Source of the DNA: Deltaproteobacteria bacterium
GTDB lineage: Bacteria; Myxococcota_A; Polyangia; Haliangiales; Haliangiaceae
NCBI GenBank assembly: GCA_013812655.1
Contig: JACCTC010000158.1
Location: 1-47,105 of the forward strand
Direction of reading: 5' to 3'
Length of the DNA: 47,105 nt
The notes under the pieces were generated by a model. That model was not told where the DNA came from. It saw only the letters and a program-made list of their open reading frames with translations, and did no database searches. How positions within the stretch are numbered: position 1 is the stretch's first letter; the number at the start of each line of letters is the position of its first letter. Positions 28,061 through 36,617 of the stretch are shown in pieces. A program made the position numbers and the translations under genes.

Positions 28061-30820
28061 ATGGCTTATCTACACCATCGGTTCCTGGGTCTTGTCCTGT
28101 CGAGCGTCCTCGGTCTCCTCGCCGCCTGTGCCGAGGAGCCCGGCGCCGTCGAATGTGCGACCGGCATCATCTGTCCGTCGGGGACGAGCTGTGCCGCGGC
28201 GCAGCCGGTCTGCATCGTCAACAGCTGCGGCAACGGGCGCGTCGATGTCGGCGAGCAGTGCGACGATGGCAACATCCTCGTCGGTGACGGCTGCTCGCCG
28301 GGCTGCGCCGACGAGTCGTGCGGCGACGGCGTACAGGTCGCGGGTGAGCGCTGCGACGACGGCAACACGACCTCGGGCGACGGTTGCTCGGCGGACTGCC
28401 TCTCGGTCGAGACCTGCGGCAACAGCATCAAGGACGTCACCGAGGCGTGTGACGACGGCAACACCACGAGCGGCGACGGCTGCTCGATGAACTGCCTGTC
28501 GGCCGAGGTCTGCGGCAACGGCATCAAGGACGTCAACGAGACGTGCGACGACGGCAACACGATCTCGGGCGACGCGTGCAGCGCGAACTGCGAGGCCCTC
28601 GCCGGCTGCGGTAACGGGCTGATCGACGTCGACGCGAGCGGCGCGCCCGTCGAGCAGTGCGACGACGGTAACACCACCGACACCGACGACTGTCGCAACA
28701 ACTGCAAGCGGGCCACCTGCGGCGATGGCGTCGAGGCGAGCATGGCGACCGGCGGGTTCTTCGAGGAGTGCGACGGCGGCACGCTCAACGGCACGGTCGC
28801 GACCGAGACCGCGACCTGCAACATCGACTGTACCGACGTGCGCTGCGGTGACGGCAAGGTCAACCAGACCGCCGCCGAGCAGTGCGACAACGGCACGCTC
28901 AACAACAGCGCCACCTGCGACAACGACTGCACGATCCCGGTCTGCGGTGATAACCACGTCAACGCGGCGACCGTGCCCGCCGAGGCGTGTGACCCCGGCG
29001 CGGTCGGTACGAACACCGCCGGCTGCGACTCGGACTGCACGACGCCGAGCTGCGGCGACAACCACGTCAACACCGCGTTCGGCGACCAGTGCGAGGACGG
29101 CAACAACATGAACGGCGACGGCTGCAGCAACGGCTGTCAGCTCGAACCGTTCGCACTGTCCGTCAACCGCAACGGCACCGGCACCGGCACCGTGAGCTCG
29201 GCACCGGCAGGCATCAATTGCGGCACCGATTGCTCGGAGATCTACCTGCTGAACCAGATGGTCACGCTGACCGCGACGCCAGCGGCGAAGTCGGTGTTCA
29301 CGGGCTGGGAGGGCGCTTGCACCGGCAGCGGTAGCTGCGTCGTGACGATGGACGCAGCGAAGAGCGTCACCGCGACGTTCGACCTCAACCGGCTGACCGT
29401 GACGAAGTCCGGAACGGGTAGCGGCACGGTCACTGGCAGCGGCGTCAACTGCGGCGGCGACTGTTCAGACGACTACAACGTCGGCACGATGGTGACGCTG
29501 ACGGCTGCCCCGGCGCTCGACTCGGTGTTCACCGGCTGGACGGGCGGCGGCTGCACCGGCACCGGCACGTGCACCGTGACGATGAACGCGGCGACCACGG
29601 TCAACGCGAACTTCGACCTCAATAACTTCACGCTCACGGTCACGCCCGCCGGCACAGGCGGCGGCCACGTCGGCTCGATTCCGGCAGGCATCGATTGCGG
29701 CGCGACCTGCATGGCGGGCTTCACGGCCGGCACCGTGGTCACGCTGATCGCCTCTCCCGATGCGACGTCGACGTTCACGGGCTGGTCGGGCGCCTGTTCG
29801 GGCACCGCGAACTGCGTCGTCACGATGAGCCAGGCACGCGCGGTGACCGCGACCTTCGCGGTGAAGACGTTCGCGCTGACGGTCACGGTTCCGGGCGGTG
29901 GTGGCGACGTCACCTCGAGCCCGGCCGGCATCGCCTGTCCCGGCGATTGCTCGCAGACCTACACCGCGAACACGATGGTCACGCTCACGGCCGCACCGGA
30001 TGCCGGCAAGGCGTTCGCGGGCTGGGGTGGCGCGTGCTCGGGCACCGGCAGCTGCGTCGTGACGATGGATGCTGCGAAGTCGGTCTCCGCGACGTTCGTG
30101 AACAACCGGCTGACGGTGGTTCGCGAGGGCGACGGGTCCGGTAACGTGTCGTCCAATCCGGGCGGCATCAACTGCGGCGGTGACTGCTCGCAGGACTACA
30201 ACGTTGGCCAGTCGGTCACGCTGACCGCGACGGCGGCGTCCGGTTCGCGATTCGCCGGGTGGTCTGGCGGCGCCTGCAGCGGTACGGGTACGTGCGTCGT
30301 CACGATGAACGGTCCGCTCGCGATCACGGCGAACTTCGTCGACCTCGACACGCTCAGCGTCGACTTCACGGGTGCTGGCGCCGGCACGGTGACCTCGAGC
30401 CCGGCGGGCCTCAACTGCACTGGGGACTGCAGCGCGGAGTTCGACGATGGCAGCCAGGTCACGCTGACCGCGACCGCGAGCAGCGGCTCGATCTTCACAG
30501 GCTGGTCGAACGGTTGCTCGGGGACCGGCACGTGTGTGGTCAACCTGACCTCCAACACGCAGGTGACCGCAAACTTCGCGCAGACTTTCACGTTGACCGT
30601 CTCCGTCGTCGGCGCTGGCACGGTGACGTCGGTACCCACCGGGATCAATTGCGGTGCGGACTGTACCGAGACCTACGTCGCTGGTACGGCGGTCACGCTG
30701 ACGCCGATGCCGGCGACGACGGGCTTGTTCACGGGCTGGTCGGGTGACTGCTCGGGTACCGGATCGTGCGTCGTGACGATGAGTGCGGCACGCAACGTCA
30801 CCGCGACGTTCAATCCGTAG
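28061..30820 (+). CDS. Large repeat lipoprotein: DUF4215 Cys-rich repeats plus InlB-type beta repeats
   Basis: 919 aa, ATG with AGGAG 6 nt upstream, 9 nt after the TPR/PEGA gene. Lipoprotein signal ending GLLAAC. Residues about 55-363 contain nine DUF4215 repeats (pattern CGNG...EQCDDGNTTSGDGCSxxC), probably disulphide-bonded and Ca2+-binding by their Asp-rich loops. Residues about 364-919 contain seven divergent InlB-like repeats of about 78 residues (GxGxVxSxPAGINCGxDC...VTLTATP...FTGWxGxCxGTGxCVVTM). Each has four Cys, likely two disulphides. It is an outer-membrane-anchored, surface-exposed adhesin or matrix protein. Position after the GT2/kinase genes suggests a role with the secreted polysaccharide. 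Confidence 0.9.
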   Translation: MAYLHHRFLGLVLSSVLGLLAACAEEPGAVECATGIICPSGTSCAAAQPVCIVNSCGNGRVDVGEQCDDGNILVGDGCSPGCADESCGDGVQVAGERCDDGNTTSGDGCSADCLSVETCGNSIKDVTEACDDGNTTSGDGCSMNCLSAEVCGNGIKDVNETCDDGNTISGDACSANCEALAGCGNGLIDVDASGAPVEQCDDGNTTDTDDCRNNCKRATCGDGVEASMATGGFFEECDGGTLNGTVATETATCNIDCTDVRCGDGKVNQTAAEQCDNGTLNNSATCDNDCTIPVCGDNHVNAATVPAEACDPGAVGTNTAGCDSDCTTPSCGDNHVNTAFGDQCEDGNNMNGDGCSNGCQLEPFALSVNRNGTGTGTVSSAPAGINCGTDCSEIYLLNQMVTLTATPAAKSVFTGWEGACTGSGSCVVTMDAAKSVTATFDLNRLTVTKSGTGSGTVTGSGVNCGGDCSDDYNVGTMVTLTAAPALDSVFTGWTGGGCTGTGTCTVTMNAATTVNANFDLNNFTLTVTPAGTGGGHVGSIPAGIDCGATCMAGFTAGTVVTLIASPDATSTFTGWSGACSGTANCVVTMSQARAVTATFAVKTFALTVTVPGGGGDVTSSPAGIACPGDCSQTYTANTMVTLTAAPDAGKAFAGWGGACSGTGSCVVTMDAAKSVSATFVNNRLTVVREGDGSGNVSSNPGGINCGGDCSQDYNVGQSVTLTATAASGSRFAGWSGGACSGTGTCVVTMNGPLAITANFVDLDTLSVDFTGAGAGTVTSSPAGLNCTGDCSAEFDDGSQVTLTATASSGSIFTGWSNGCSGTGTCVVNLTSNTQVTANFAQTFTLTVSVVGAGTVTSVPTGINCGADCTETYVAGTAVTLTPMPATTGLFTGWSGDCSGTGSCVVTMSAARNVTATFNP
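28223..29149 (+). repeat. Nine DUF4215 Cys-rich coding repeats
   Basis: Consecutive units each start CGNG/CGDG/CGDN and end with a C-x-x-x-C type pair. Units 1-5 and 9 keep the DDGN or EDGN loop, while 6-8 are divergent. Confidence 0.85.
29150..30817 (+). repeat. Seven InlB-like coding repeats
   Basis: Units of about 234-243 bp with the core FTGW-x-G-x-C-x-G-T/S-G-x-C-V-V-T-M. High DNA similarity between units offers substrates for recombination and copy-number change. Confidence 0.85.
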
Positions 30821-30903
30821 GCGCGAGCCAACAGGCCGCGCGCCACACGCAGATTCTCGAGTTCTCGTCGAGGATCTGCGTGATCCGCGTGCGCGCGCGA
30901 TGG

Positions 30904-30909
30904 TAAGAC
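30904..30909 (+). promoter_or_regulatory. -10 box TAAGAC before the SDR gene
   Basis: TAAGAC lies 6 nt before the ATG at 30916, with no Shine-Dalgarno sequence and no clear -35. Confidence 0.35.
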
Positions 30910-30915
30910 CCGCGT

Positions 30916-31683
<768 letters not shown>

Positions 31684-32142
31684 TCAATCGCGGAGCTTGA
31701 GCGCGGCCTTCGCGAGCACCTGCTTGTTCGCGACGAGCCGCACGACGTACGTCTTGTTGACCTCGAAGCCGGCGGCGGTCGTCACCTTGGTGTGGCTGAT
31801 CACGAGGCGCTGATTCGCACCGACTTCGAGTGCGACGAGCGGCGCCGCCTTCGGGGTCGCAGCGTCGACGACCTCGAGCGTGACCTGGGACTTCGGCTGC
31901 TTCGCGAGGAAGCCGACGAGATGGATCTCCCAGGGCGATCCCTTGATCGCCTCGTAGTAGGCGTCCTTCGTGGCGTTCGCCTTGATGTACGCCGGCAGCT
32001 CCGCCGCGAGCGTGGGTGCCGGGTCCGGCGAGATCACGATCTTCCCCGCGTACTGCCGCACCAGCTTCGCGTCCGCCTGTGCGGGCACGGCGCTGGCCAC
32101 CAGCATCACCATCACCACCGCGACGATCGAGCCGATGCGCAT
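31684..32142 (-). CDS. Secreted hypothetical protein, 152 aa
   Basis: Signal peptide MRIGSIVAVVMVMLVASAVPAQA, then a small mixed domain: DAKLVRQYAGKIVISPDPAP, a helix LAAELPAYIKANATKDAYYEA, and several beta strands (SQVTLEVVDAAT, PLVALEVGANQRLVISHTKV, YVVRLVANKQVLAKAALKLRD). It looks like a beta-sandwich periplasmic protein. No family recognised. It starts 6 nt after a perfect TATAAT box, with no Shine-Dalgarno sequence, so the mRNA is predicted leaderless. Divergent from the EamA exporter gene through a shared -10 region. Confidence 0.8.
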   Translation of the reverse strand: MRIGSIVAVVMVMLVASAVPAQADAKLVRQYAGKIVISPDPAPTLAAELPAYIKANATKDAYYEAIKGSPWEIHLVGFLAKQPKSQVTLEVVDAATPKAAPLVALEVGANQRLVISHTKVTTAAGFEVNKTYVVRLVANKQVLAKAALKLRD

Positions 32143-32148
32143 CGCCCG

Positions 32149-32156
32149 ATTATACT
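32149..32156. promoter_or_regulatory. Symmetric bidirectional -10 element (ATTATACT)
   Basis: Read on the minus strand it gives TATAAT (32154-32149), 6 nt from the secreted-protein start. Read on the plus strand it gives TATACT (32151-32156), 14 nt before the GTG of the EamA gene. Both -10 boxes share four base pairs, so one open complex region serves both directions. No good -35 on either side. Confidence 0.6.
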
Positions 32157-32170
32157 CCTCGACGCTGACC

Positions 32171-33058
32171 GTGAGACCTGCCGTGGATCCCCGCGTCGTC
32201 CTGTCGCTTGCCGCGGTCTACATCATCTGGAGCTCGACGTACCTCGCGATGCGAATCGCGGTGGTCGAGCTGCCGCCGCTGCTGATGGCGAGCATGCGCT
32301 TCGTCGCCGCCGGGCTCGTGATGCTGCTCGTGGCGATGCGACGCGGCACGCCGTTCCCGGCCTCACGGGACTGGCTTCGCGTGCTGCCGATCGGAGCGCT
32401 GCTGTTCCTCGGCGGCAACGGCCTCGTCGCGATCGCCCAGCTGTCCGTGACCTCGGGCGGTGCCGCCGTCGTGTGCGCGATGATGCCGCTGTGGGTCGGC
32501 GTGCTCGGCGTGGTCACCGGCGAACGGCCGACGCGCCGCGAGTGGCTGTCGCTCGTGATCGGCTTCATCGGGATCCTCGTACTGATGGGCGGACCATCAC
32601 TCGCCGGCGAGCCGCTCCACATCGTGCTGATCATCGCGGCTCCCGCGAGCTGGGCGCTCGGCTCGGTGATGGCGCGCCGGCTGCCGATGTCGATCGGCAA
32701 GGACCCGTTCATGCTGCCGGCGATGGAGATGCTGACCGGCGGCGTGGTGCTCGCCCTGGTCGGCGCCGTCCGTGGCGAGCGGATCCCGCTGGATGCCAGC
32801 GCGACGTCGTGGCTGGCGGTCGGCTACCTCTGGATCTTCGGTTCGCTGGTCGCGTTCACCGCCTACAACTGGCTGCTCCGCAACGTGCGGCCGACGGTGG
32901 CGACCAGCTACGCCTACGTCAACCCGATCCTGGCGGTGCTGTTCGGCGCCGGGGTCTCCGGCGAGCCGATCGGCGTCAGCACGATCGTGGCAAACGGCCT
33001 CATCGTGATCGCCGTGATGCTTGCGCTCACGCGCCCGAAGCCAGCGCCCACACCGTAG
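32171..33058 (+). CDS. EamA/DMT-family exporter
   Basis: 295 aa from GTG 32171 (GTG 32183 also possible). A longer upstream frame would run through the divergent gene and promoter and is rejected. Ten predicted membrane helices in two EamA halves: VVLSLAAVYIIWSSTYLAMR at the start with the typical W-S-S-T-Y-L motif, GALLFLGGNGLVAIAQL, and in the second half WALGSVMARRLP, AFTAYNWLLRNVRPTVATSY and NPILAVLFGAGVSGEPIG. Members export amino acids, metabolites or toxins. The substrate cannot be inferred. Confidence 0.9.
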   Translation: MRPAVDPRVVLSLAAVYIIWSSTYLAMRIAVVELPPLLMASMRFVAAGLVMLLVAMRRGTPFPASRDWLRVLPIGALLFLGGNGLVAIAQLSVTSGGAAVVCAMMPLWVGVLGVVTGERPTRREWLSLVIGFIGILVLMGGPSLAGEPLHIVLIIAAPASWALGSVMARRLPMSIGKDPFMLPAMEMLTGGVVLALVGAVRGERIPLDASATSWLAVGYLWIFGSLVAFTAYNWLLRNVRPTVATSYAYVNPILAVLFGAGVSGEPIGVSTIVANGLIVIAVMLALTRPKPAPTP

Positions 33059-33104
33059 CGCATCCGCACGGATCCCGACGGTGTGCCACGAGGTTAGCGC
33101 TGGC

Positions 33105-33314
33105 ATGGCGGGTGCTGCAGTGACTCGCACGATGCCCGCTCCCGACGACGAGACCCTCGACCACCTGCTCGATTCGCCGCCGGAGCTCACAGCCGAGGAG
33201 GCGCAGGCCCCCGACGACCCCCGGGTCTCGGTGATGGACTGGCTGCTCGGGGTGGGTGAGGCCGTCGCGCGAAAAGTGACCGCTGTTCCACGCTCGCCGT
33301 CTGGGCCCCGCTAG
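33105..33314 (+). CDS. Small acidic hypothetical protein
   Basis: 69 aa from ATG 33105 (ATG 33132 also possible). After a short N terminus it reads MPAPDDETLDHLLDSPPELTA...DDPRVSVMDWLLGVGEAVARK, with an acidic, helix-forming composition unlike a random frame. A perfect hairpin begins on its stop codon, which supports a real transcript end here. No family recognised, and no promoter seen. It lies 46 bp after the EamA gene and may be its last co-transcribed gene. Confidence 0.45.
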   Translation: MAGAAVTRTMPAPDDETLDHLLDSPPELTAEEAQAPDDPRVSVMDWLLGVGEAVARKVTAVPRSPSGPR

Positions 33315-33330
33315 CCAGCGTTCGCTGGCT
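33313..33330 (+). terminator. Perfect 8-bp stem hairpin at the stop of the small ORF
   Basis: Arms AGCCAGCG and CGCTGGCT around TT, overlapping the TAG stop. A flanking GGGCCCCG/CGGGCCC pair could extend the structure. No U-run, so termination may be inefficient or factor-dependent. Confidence 0.5.
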
Positions 33331-33364
33331 CGCTCCATCGCGGGCCCGGGGTCGGTAGCCGAAC

Positions 33365-33393
33365 TGGCATCGCACCGACGGGTTCGCTACCCT
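33365..33393 (+). promoter_or_regulatory. Promoter of the TPR lipoprotein gene
   Basis: TGGCAT (33365-33370, weak -35), 17 bp, TACCCT (33388-33393), then 7 nt to the ATG. Leaderless. Confidence 0.45.
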
Positions 33394-33400
33394 TGGCAAC

Positions 33401-34594
33401 ATGCTTCGCGACCTCCTCGCGCTCGTGGCCGCAGCCGCGTTGATCGGCACGGCCGCGCCCGCCTGTGGCGGCTCCAAGAAGCCGGTCAAGACGGTCAAGA
33501 CCAAGAAGGCGAAGCAGAAGGACACCCGCGCGCTGCTCGCCGAGGCCCGTGACGAGGCCAAGGCGGGCGAGATCGATGCTGCCGACAAGGCCTACACCGA
33601 CGCCTACGGTGTCGCGAAGGAGCTCGAGATCCTCGAGGAGCACGTCGACTTCCTGATCCACGCCGGCCGCGCGACCCGGGCCCAGGAGGTCGCGAAGGGC
33701 TACTACGACAGCAACCCGACGGACAGCAAGGGCTATGCCCTCTACGCCGAGGCCTTGCTCGCCGGCAACAAGGGCCAGGAAGCGCTCGATGTCGCCGACT
33801 CGATGGTCGGGCTCAACGGCGAGGATCCGGAGGGCCACGAGAAGCGTGGCCGCGCGCTGTTGCTGCTCGACCGCAACGACGAAGCGCTCGACGCGCTTCG
33901 CAAGGCGGTCTCGCTCGACAGCGCGAGCGCGAAGTATCACGTCCAGCTCGGGCTCGCGCTCCACAAGCTCGGCAAGGTCGACGAGGCTGCCCTCGAGTTC
34001 CGCGCGGCGCTCAAGCGCGCGCCTGACGACGCCCTCACCCACGTCTACCTCGGCATGGCGCTGCGCGATCAGAGCGAGCTCGACGAGGCGCTGTCGTACC
34101 TCGAGAAGGCGCTCGAGCTCGACCCGCGGAACGGCCGCGCGTACTTCGAGCTCGGGCTGCTCTACAACCGCAAGGGCAAGCAAGCCGACGCCGAGATGGC
34201 GCTGTCCAAGGCCGTGCAGCTGTCGCCAAACGAATCACTGTTCTGGTACGCGTACGGCGAGATCTACCGGCTGCAGGAGCGCTTCGACGAGGCGCTCTCG
34301 GCGTATCGCAAGGCGATCGAGCTCGATCCGCCCTACCCCAAGGCGCTGGCGAAGCTCGGTGTGCTGCTCGTCGAGCGCAAGCAGTACGACGAGGCCGAGG
34401 CGATCCTCATCCCGGCGATCCGCCGCGACCCCAAGAACGCCGCGAACTACCTGAGCATCGCCGCGGTCTACGCGGCTCGGAAGAAGACGCGGCTCGCGAT
34501 CGAGGCCTACGAGAAGTTTCTCGACCTCGCGCCGAAGAACGATCCCGAGCGCAATCGCGTCAAGGATGCGATCCGCGACCTCAAGCGGCGCTGA
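33401..34594 (+). CDS. TPR-repeat lipoprotein
   Basis: 397 aa. Signal peptide with lipobox-like TAAPAC, a Lys-rich linker (KPVKTVKTKKAKQK), then about nine tetratricopeptide repeats filling the protein (for example AKYHVQLGLALHKLGKVDEA, ALTHVYLGMALRDQSELDEA, GRAYFELGLLYNRKGKQADA). Outer-membrane TPR lipoproteins act as assembly scaffolds, like PilF/Tgl for type IV pili, and Tgl is known in myxobacteria. Here the pil genes are 26 kb away, so that role is only a possibility. Single-gene unit. Confidence 0.88.
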   Translation: MLRDLLALVAAAALIGTAAPACGGSKKPVKTVKTKKAKQKDTRALLAEARDEAKAGEIDAADKAYTDAYGVAKELEILEEHVDFLIHAGRATRAQEVAKGYYDSNPTDSKGYALYAEALLAGNKGQEALDVADSMVGLNGEDPEGHEKRGRALLLLDRNDEALDALRKAVSLDSASAKYHVQLGLALHKLGKVDEAALEFRAALKRAPDDALTHVYLGMALRDQSELDEALSYLEKALELDPRNGRAYFELGLLYNRKGKQADAEMALSKAVQLSPNESLFWYAYGEIYRLQERFDEALSAYRKAIELDPPYPKALAKLGVLLVERKQYDEAEAILIPAIRRDPKNAANYLSIAAVYAARKKTRLAIEAYEKFLDLAPKNDPERNRVKDAIRDLKRR

Positions 34595-34627
34595 CGAAGC
34601 GCGCGCTGGGCATCGCGCGCGATCGGA

Positions 34628-34633
34628 TATGAT
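34628..34633 (+). promoter_or_regulatory. -10 box TATGAT before the frameshifted TPR/PEGA-like gene
   Basis: TATGAT lies 6 nt before the ATG at 34640. No -35 match. Leaderless pattern. Confidence 0.45.
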
Positions 34634-34639
34634 GCGGAG

Positions 34640-35266
34640 ATGCGCGTATCGCTGATCGGTCTCGTGGTCGGTCTTGTCCTGGGGATGATCGCGCCAGCGG
34701 CGAGCGCGCAACCCGTCGACCCCGAGACCAAGGCAAGGGCCGACGCCGCATTCGCCGAGGGAACCGCCGCGTTCGATGCGTCCGACTTCGTGCGCGCCGC
34801 GCTGGATTTCGAGGAGGCCTACGGGCTCGTCCCCGACGCCGCGTATCTGTTCAACATCGGCCAGGCCTACCGGTTCGGCAAGGAGTGCGTGAAGGCGACG
34901 GCCGCGTACCAGAAGTTCATCGAGCTCGTGCCCGATGCGCCGAACGTCGACAAGGCGAAGCTCCACCTCCAGGAGGTCAAGGTCTGCGCACTGTTCGTCG
35001 AGGGCCGGCGGCTGATGGGTGCTGGCAAACCTGCCGAGGCGTGCACGCAGTTCGCGGCCGCTCACGCCGAAGATCCGAAGGCGACCGGGACGATGCTGAA
35101 CCTCGGCCTGTGTAACGAGCAGATCGGCAAGGTCGCGACCGCGGCGACCTGGTTTCGCAAGGCGCAGAACAGCGCCGCCAGAGTCAGGCGACCGAGTCCG
35201 AAGCCCAGGCACGTGCGCGGGCCGAGGCGCTCGCGACGAAGATCCCGATGCTCGAGATCGTGGTGA
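34640..35266 (+). CDS. TPR protein, 5' part of a frameshifted TPR/PEGA-like gene
   Basis: The frame encodes a signal peptide (IGLVVGLVLGMIAPAASAQ) and TPR-like repeats (RADAAFAEGTAAFDASDFVRAALDFEEAY; YLFNIGQAYRFGKECVKA; GTMLNLGLCNEQIGKVATAATW). After residue about 180 it turns into an Arg/Ser/Pro-rich tail (RVRRPSPKPRHVRGPRRSRR) that is clearly out of frame. The sensible continuation (QSQATESEAQARARAEALATKIP) lies in another frame that leads into the next entry. The break is near 35171-35180. Joined, the product would be a TPR-PEGA-TM protein like the one at 26909. Confidence 0.65.
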   Translation: MRVSLIGLVVGLVLGMIAPAASAQPVDPETKARADAAFAEGTAAFDASDFVRAALDFEEAYGLVPDAAYLFNIGQAYRFGKECVKATAAYQKFIELVPDAPNVDKAKLHLQEVKVCALFVEGRRLMGAGKPAEACTQFAAAHAEDPKATGTMLNLGLCNEQIGKVATAATWFRKAQNSAARVRRPSPKPRHVRGPRRSRRRSRCSRSW

Positions 35267-35769
35267 CGCCGGCACGGCCCGGCACGGTCGTCGTGATCGA
35301 TGGCAAGCCGGTCGACGCCGCGCAGCTCGCGGCGCTCGAGGTCGACCCCGGCCGTCACGTGATCGATGTGCAGTCGCCCGGCCTGCCGCCTGCGACCCGC
35401 GCCGTCGAGGTCGAGGTCGGCGCCCGCGAGAAGATCGTGATCGAGCTCGACGTCCCATCCCGGGGCGGCTACCGGCACGCCGCCTACATCACCGGAGGCA
35501 TCGGCCTGGGCCTGCTCGCCGGGACCGCCGTCCTCGGGTTCGTGGGCAGAGACCGCTACGATAACGCGAGCAGCCTCGACGAGCAGAACCGCTGGAAGTC
35601 GATCGTCCGCTACGGCGGGACGTCGATGTTCGTCGTCGGGTGCGCGGCCGTCACCACCGCGGTGGTGCTGTACGTGCGCGGTCGCGGCGATACGCGCGAA
35701 TCGTCGGCTCAGCTCGCACCCATCATCGGTGGCGATCAGCTCGGACTTTCACTGGCTGGATTGTTCTAG
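35248..35769 (+). CDS. PEGA-like membrane protein, 3' part of the frameshifted gene
   Basis: 173 aa from ATG 35248; the coding pattern starts earlier, at about 35179 in this frame. It contains a PEGA-like beta module (LEIVVTPARPGTVVVIDGKPVDAAQLAALEVDPGRHVIDVQ), two membrane helices (ITGGIGLGLLAGTAVLGFVG and SMFVVGCAAVTTAVVLYV) and a C-terminal tail ending GLSLAGLF. No promoter or ribosome binding site of its own is visible. Either one base was lost (mutation or sequencing error in GC-rich DNA) or the gene is a recent pseudogene. Confidence 0.65.
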   Translation: MLEIVVTPARPGTVVVIDGKPVDAAQLAALEVDPGRHVIDVQSPGLPPATRAVEVEVGAREKIVIELDVPSRGGYRHAAYITGGIGLGLLAGTAVLGFVGRDRYDNASSLDEQNRWKSIVRYGGTSMFVVGCAAVTTAVVLYVRGRGDTRESSAQLAPIIGGDQLGLSLAGLF

Positions 35770-35827
35770 TCGAACGATTTCACGTCGCCCTACCCGTGGG
35801 ATACCGGATCTCGACGCCGCGTCGCTG

Positions 35828-35833
35828 TACCAT
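35828..35833 (+). promoter_or_regulatory. -10 box TACCAT before the propeller lipoprotein gene
   Basis: TACCAT lies 7 nt before ATG 35841. No -35 match. Leaderless pattern. Confidence 0.4.
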
Positions 35834-35840
35834 CGAGGTG

Positions 35841-36617
35841 ATGCGGTGGTGGCTCCTGCTCGGAGCGCTATGTGGCTGCGATGCCGTGTTTGGCCTCGAC
35901 GGCACCGATCTACCCGAGTGCGAGCTCGCCTCGTTTCGCGACGCCCAGCCGGTCACCGTGGTCGAGAACACCGAGCTGTTCTCGTGGGACCGGCTACGCG
36001 ACCACCTGGTGATCGCTGCCGCCGGTACCGCGTTCGAGCTCGACGCCGACTCTCCGACCGAGCGCACGGAGATCGCCCTCGAGCCGAACTACCCGATGAC
36101 GACGGTGTCGCTCGCTCCCGAGGGAGACCAGATCTTCTTCACGGCGTCGATCGAGCCGTCGCAGCTATTCTCCGCGCGTCGCGACGACGGCGGGCTCTGG
36201 CACTTCGATCGCAACGTGCCAGACGCCGGCGGTGCCGGGACGCCGACGCTCGCCCTGCTTGGACCGCGCCGCATCCTCGTGCGGGTCTCGTTCTACGCGA
36301 ACGACGTGCAGGAGTACGAGGAGCAGGATGATGGGACCTGGAAGCCGGTTGGCGACCGCCACGTCGTCGACGCGGTGACCGTCGTCAACCTCAGCTCCGA
36401 TGGGTTGACCATGGTGTACGACGGCTTCGATGCCGAGGGCCAGCGCGGCGTCTTCGCGGCGCAGCGGCCGTCGCGCGGCGAGTGGTTTCGCGACACCACG
36501 TTGATCCTCGCCGGCACGCACCCGTCGCCGCAGCTCGCGGACTCCTGCGACGTCCTCCACGCGATCGATGAGGGTGATGCCATCACCCCGCGCCATCTCG
36601 TGCGTTATCAGCGATGA
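35841..36617 (+). CDS. Lipoprotein with TolB/PD40-like beta-propeller pattern
   Basis: 258 aa from ATG 35841, chosen because it gives a lipoprotein signal (MRWWLLLGALCGC) and follows a -10 box. Repeated strands of the type MTTVSLAPEGDQIFFTAS, NLSSDGLTMVYDGFDAEGQRGVF and LWHFDRNVPDAGG resemble the S-x-D-G-x-x-I/L-x-F/Y blades of PD40 propellers (four or five visible). Such proteins bind peptides or polysaccharides at the cell surface. The stop overlaps the next lipoprotein gene (ATGA), so the two are translationally coupled and may form a complex. Confidence 0.78.
   Translation: MRWWLLLGALCGCDAVFGLDGTDLPECELASFRDAQPVTVVENTELFSWDRLRDHLVIAAAGTAFELDADSPTERTEIALEPNYPMTTVSLAPEGDQIFFTASIEPSQLFSARRDDGGLWHFDRNVPDAGGAGTPTLALLGPRRILVRVSFYANDVQEYEEQDDGTWKPVGDRHVVDAVTVVNLSSDGLTMVYDGFDAEGQRGVFAAQRPSRGEWFRDTTLILAGTHPSPQLADSCDVLHAIDEGDAITPRHLVRYQR

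Noticed and set aside
28061..30820. CRISPR-like or non-coding tandem repeat array
   Set aside because: The periodicity is that of protein repeats in one open frame; units are long and diverged at third positions. No CRISPR signature anywhere in the window.
35165..35250. Programmed ribosomal frameshift joining the TPR and PEGA-like halves
   Set aside because: No slippery heptamer or downstream pseudoknot-like structure is visible. Mutation or sequencing error is simpler.
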